27,961 bases of DNA from Pleurobrachia bachei (taxonomy: Eukaryota; Ctenophora; Tentaculata; Cydippida; Pleurobrachiidae). The notes below the pieces were generated by a model. That model worked only from the letters and a program-made list of their open reading frames with translations, was not told the origin of the DNA and did no database searches. This document shows positions 27,807 to 27,961 of the stretch, in pieces. The stretch spans positions 60,575 to 88,535 of the forward strand of contig AVPN01000167.1 in assembly GCA_000695325.1 (NCBI GenBank), written 5' to 3'. The translations under genes were made by a program, and so were the position numbers. Numbering within the stretch: the stretch's first letter is position 1; each line of letters begins with the position of its first letter.

Positions 27807-27895
27807 CCCACCCGGCTTCGCCGGGTGGTTCTTATCGCCCATTTCAACGCCAATAACATGGTTGTCATGGCACCAGAATTGGTAACTATGGCGAC
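27807..27895. repeat. Dispersed repeat with the same hairpin, copy 2
   Basis: The identical hairpin is followed by ggttcttatcgccc and then catggcaccagaattggtaa, with taactatgg shared beyond. The two copies lie 668 bp apart in direct orientation. Confidence 0.8.
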
Positions 27896-27961
27896 TGGCA
27901 TGTTAAAATTTATTCGAAAATATCAACAAACTTCCGCTGGAAGTTCCAAAAGTGTGAGCAA

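Larger units (their letters stand above)
26720..27961. other. Upstream flank of the Kazal/Ig gene, no coding sequence seen
   Basis: The promoter of the minus-strand gene should be here, but no unambiguous element is visible. It contains an (AAC)n microsatellite (26912-26936), a palindrome gcgcacccattgggtgcgc (27099-27117), inverted arms ccactcacc and ggtgagtgg (27342-27380) and two related hairpin repeats. Confidence 0.6.

Noticed and set aside
1-27961. CRISPR arrays, bacterial operons or phage genes
   Set aside because: No spaced direct repeats with unique spacers, no ribosome-binding-site gene series; all coding evidence is spliced and animal-like.

Overview
The window looks like a piece of an intron-rich, AT-rich animal genome. 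The evidence is GT-AG introns, an opsin with a retinal-binding lysine, Kazal and immunoglobulin (Ig) domains bounded by phase-1 introns, many TA-flanked miniature transposons, long microsatellites and an N gap. A non-bilaterian animal such as a ctenophore or cnidarian is my weak guess; the sequence alone does not settle it.

One large minus-strand gene appears to span almost the whole window. Its 5' end is a signal peptide exon at 26654-26719. Reading leftwards it encodes a Lys/Gly-rich basic segment, a follistatin-like plus Kazal domain, Ig domain 1, then after a 7.8 kb intron Ig domain 2, an eight-cysteine module, a duplicated region, Ig domain 3, a second eight-cysteine module (4521-4703) and, by compatible splice phase, a Gly/Met-rich exon of 48-bp tandem repeats that runs off the left edge (1-481). 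I infer a secreted extracellular-matrix or protease-inhibitor-like protein. No close named homologue is recognised.

Nested in the 7.8 kb intron, on the opposite strand, is a ten-exon opsin gene (19051-24006). Its conceptual product is 399 aa with seven membrane segments, a Schiff-base lysine (K358) and glutamates at both known counterion positions (E112 and E179). Both cysteines of the normally conserved extracellular disulfide are absent (R109 and N185). Exons 1-7 are present twice in tandem (offset 2103 bp) while exons 8-10 occur once.

A second near-identical pair of blocks lies in the minus-strand gene: copy A (6582-9020) and copy B (9711-12409), next to a 724-base N gap. The two duplications plus the gap suggest unmerged haplotypes or recent duplications. 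Inside copy B, 12131-12180 is a perfect 50/50 base-by-base complement of copy A 8742-8791 without reversal. No normal mutational process makes that, so it is the strongest anomaly in the window and probably a data error or edit.

The rest is intron or flank rich in repeats: a perfect 1.74 kb TGAC array, CT arrays, fold-back elements with TA target sites, pogo-like terminal repeats around the opsin, and GC-rich hairpins at the right edge.
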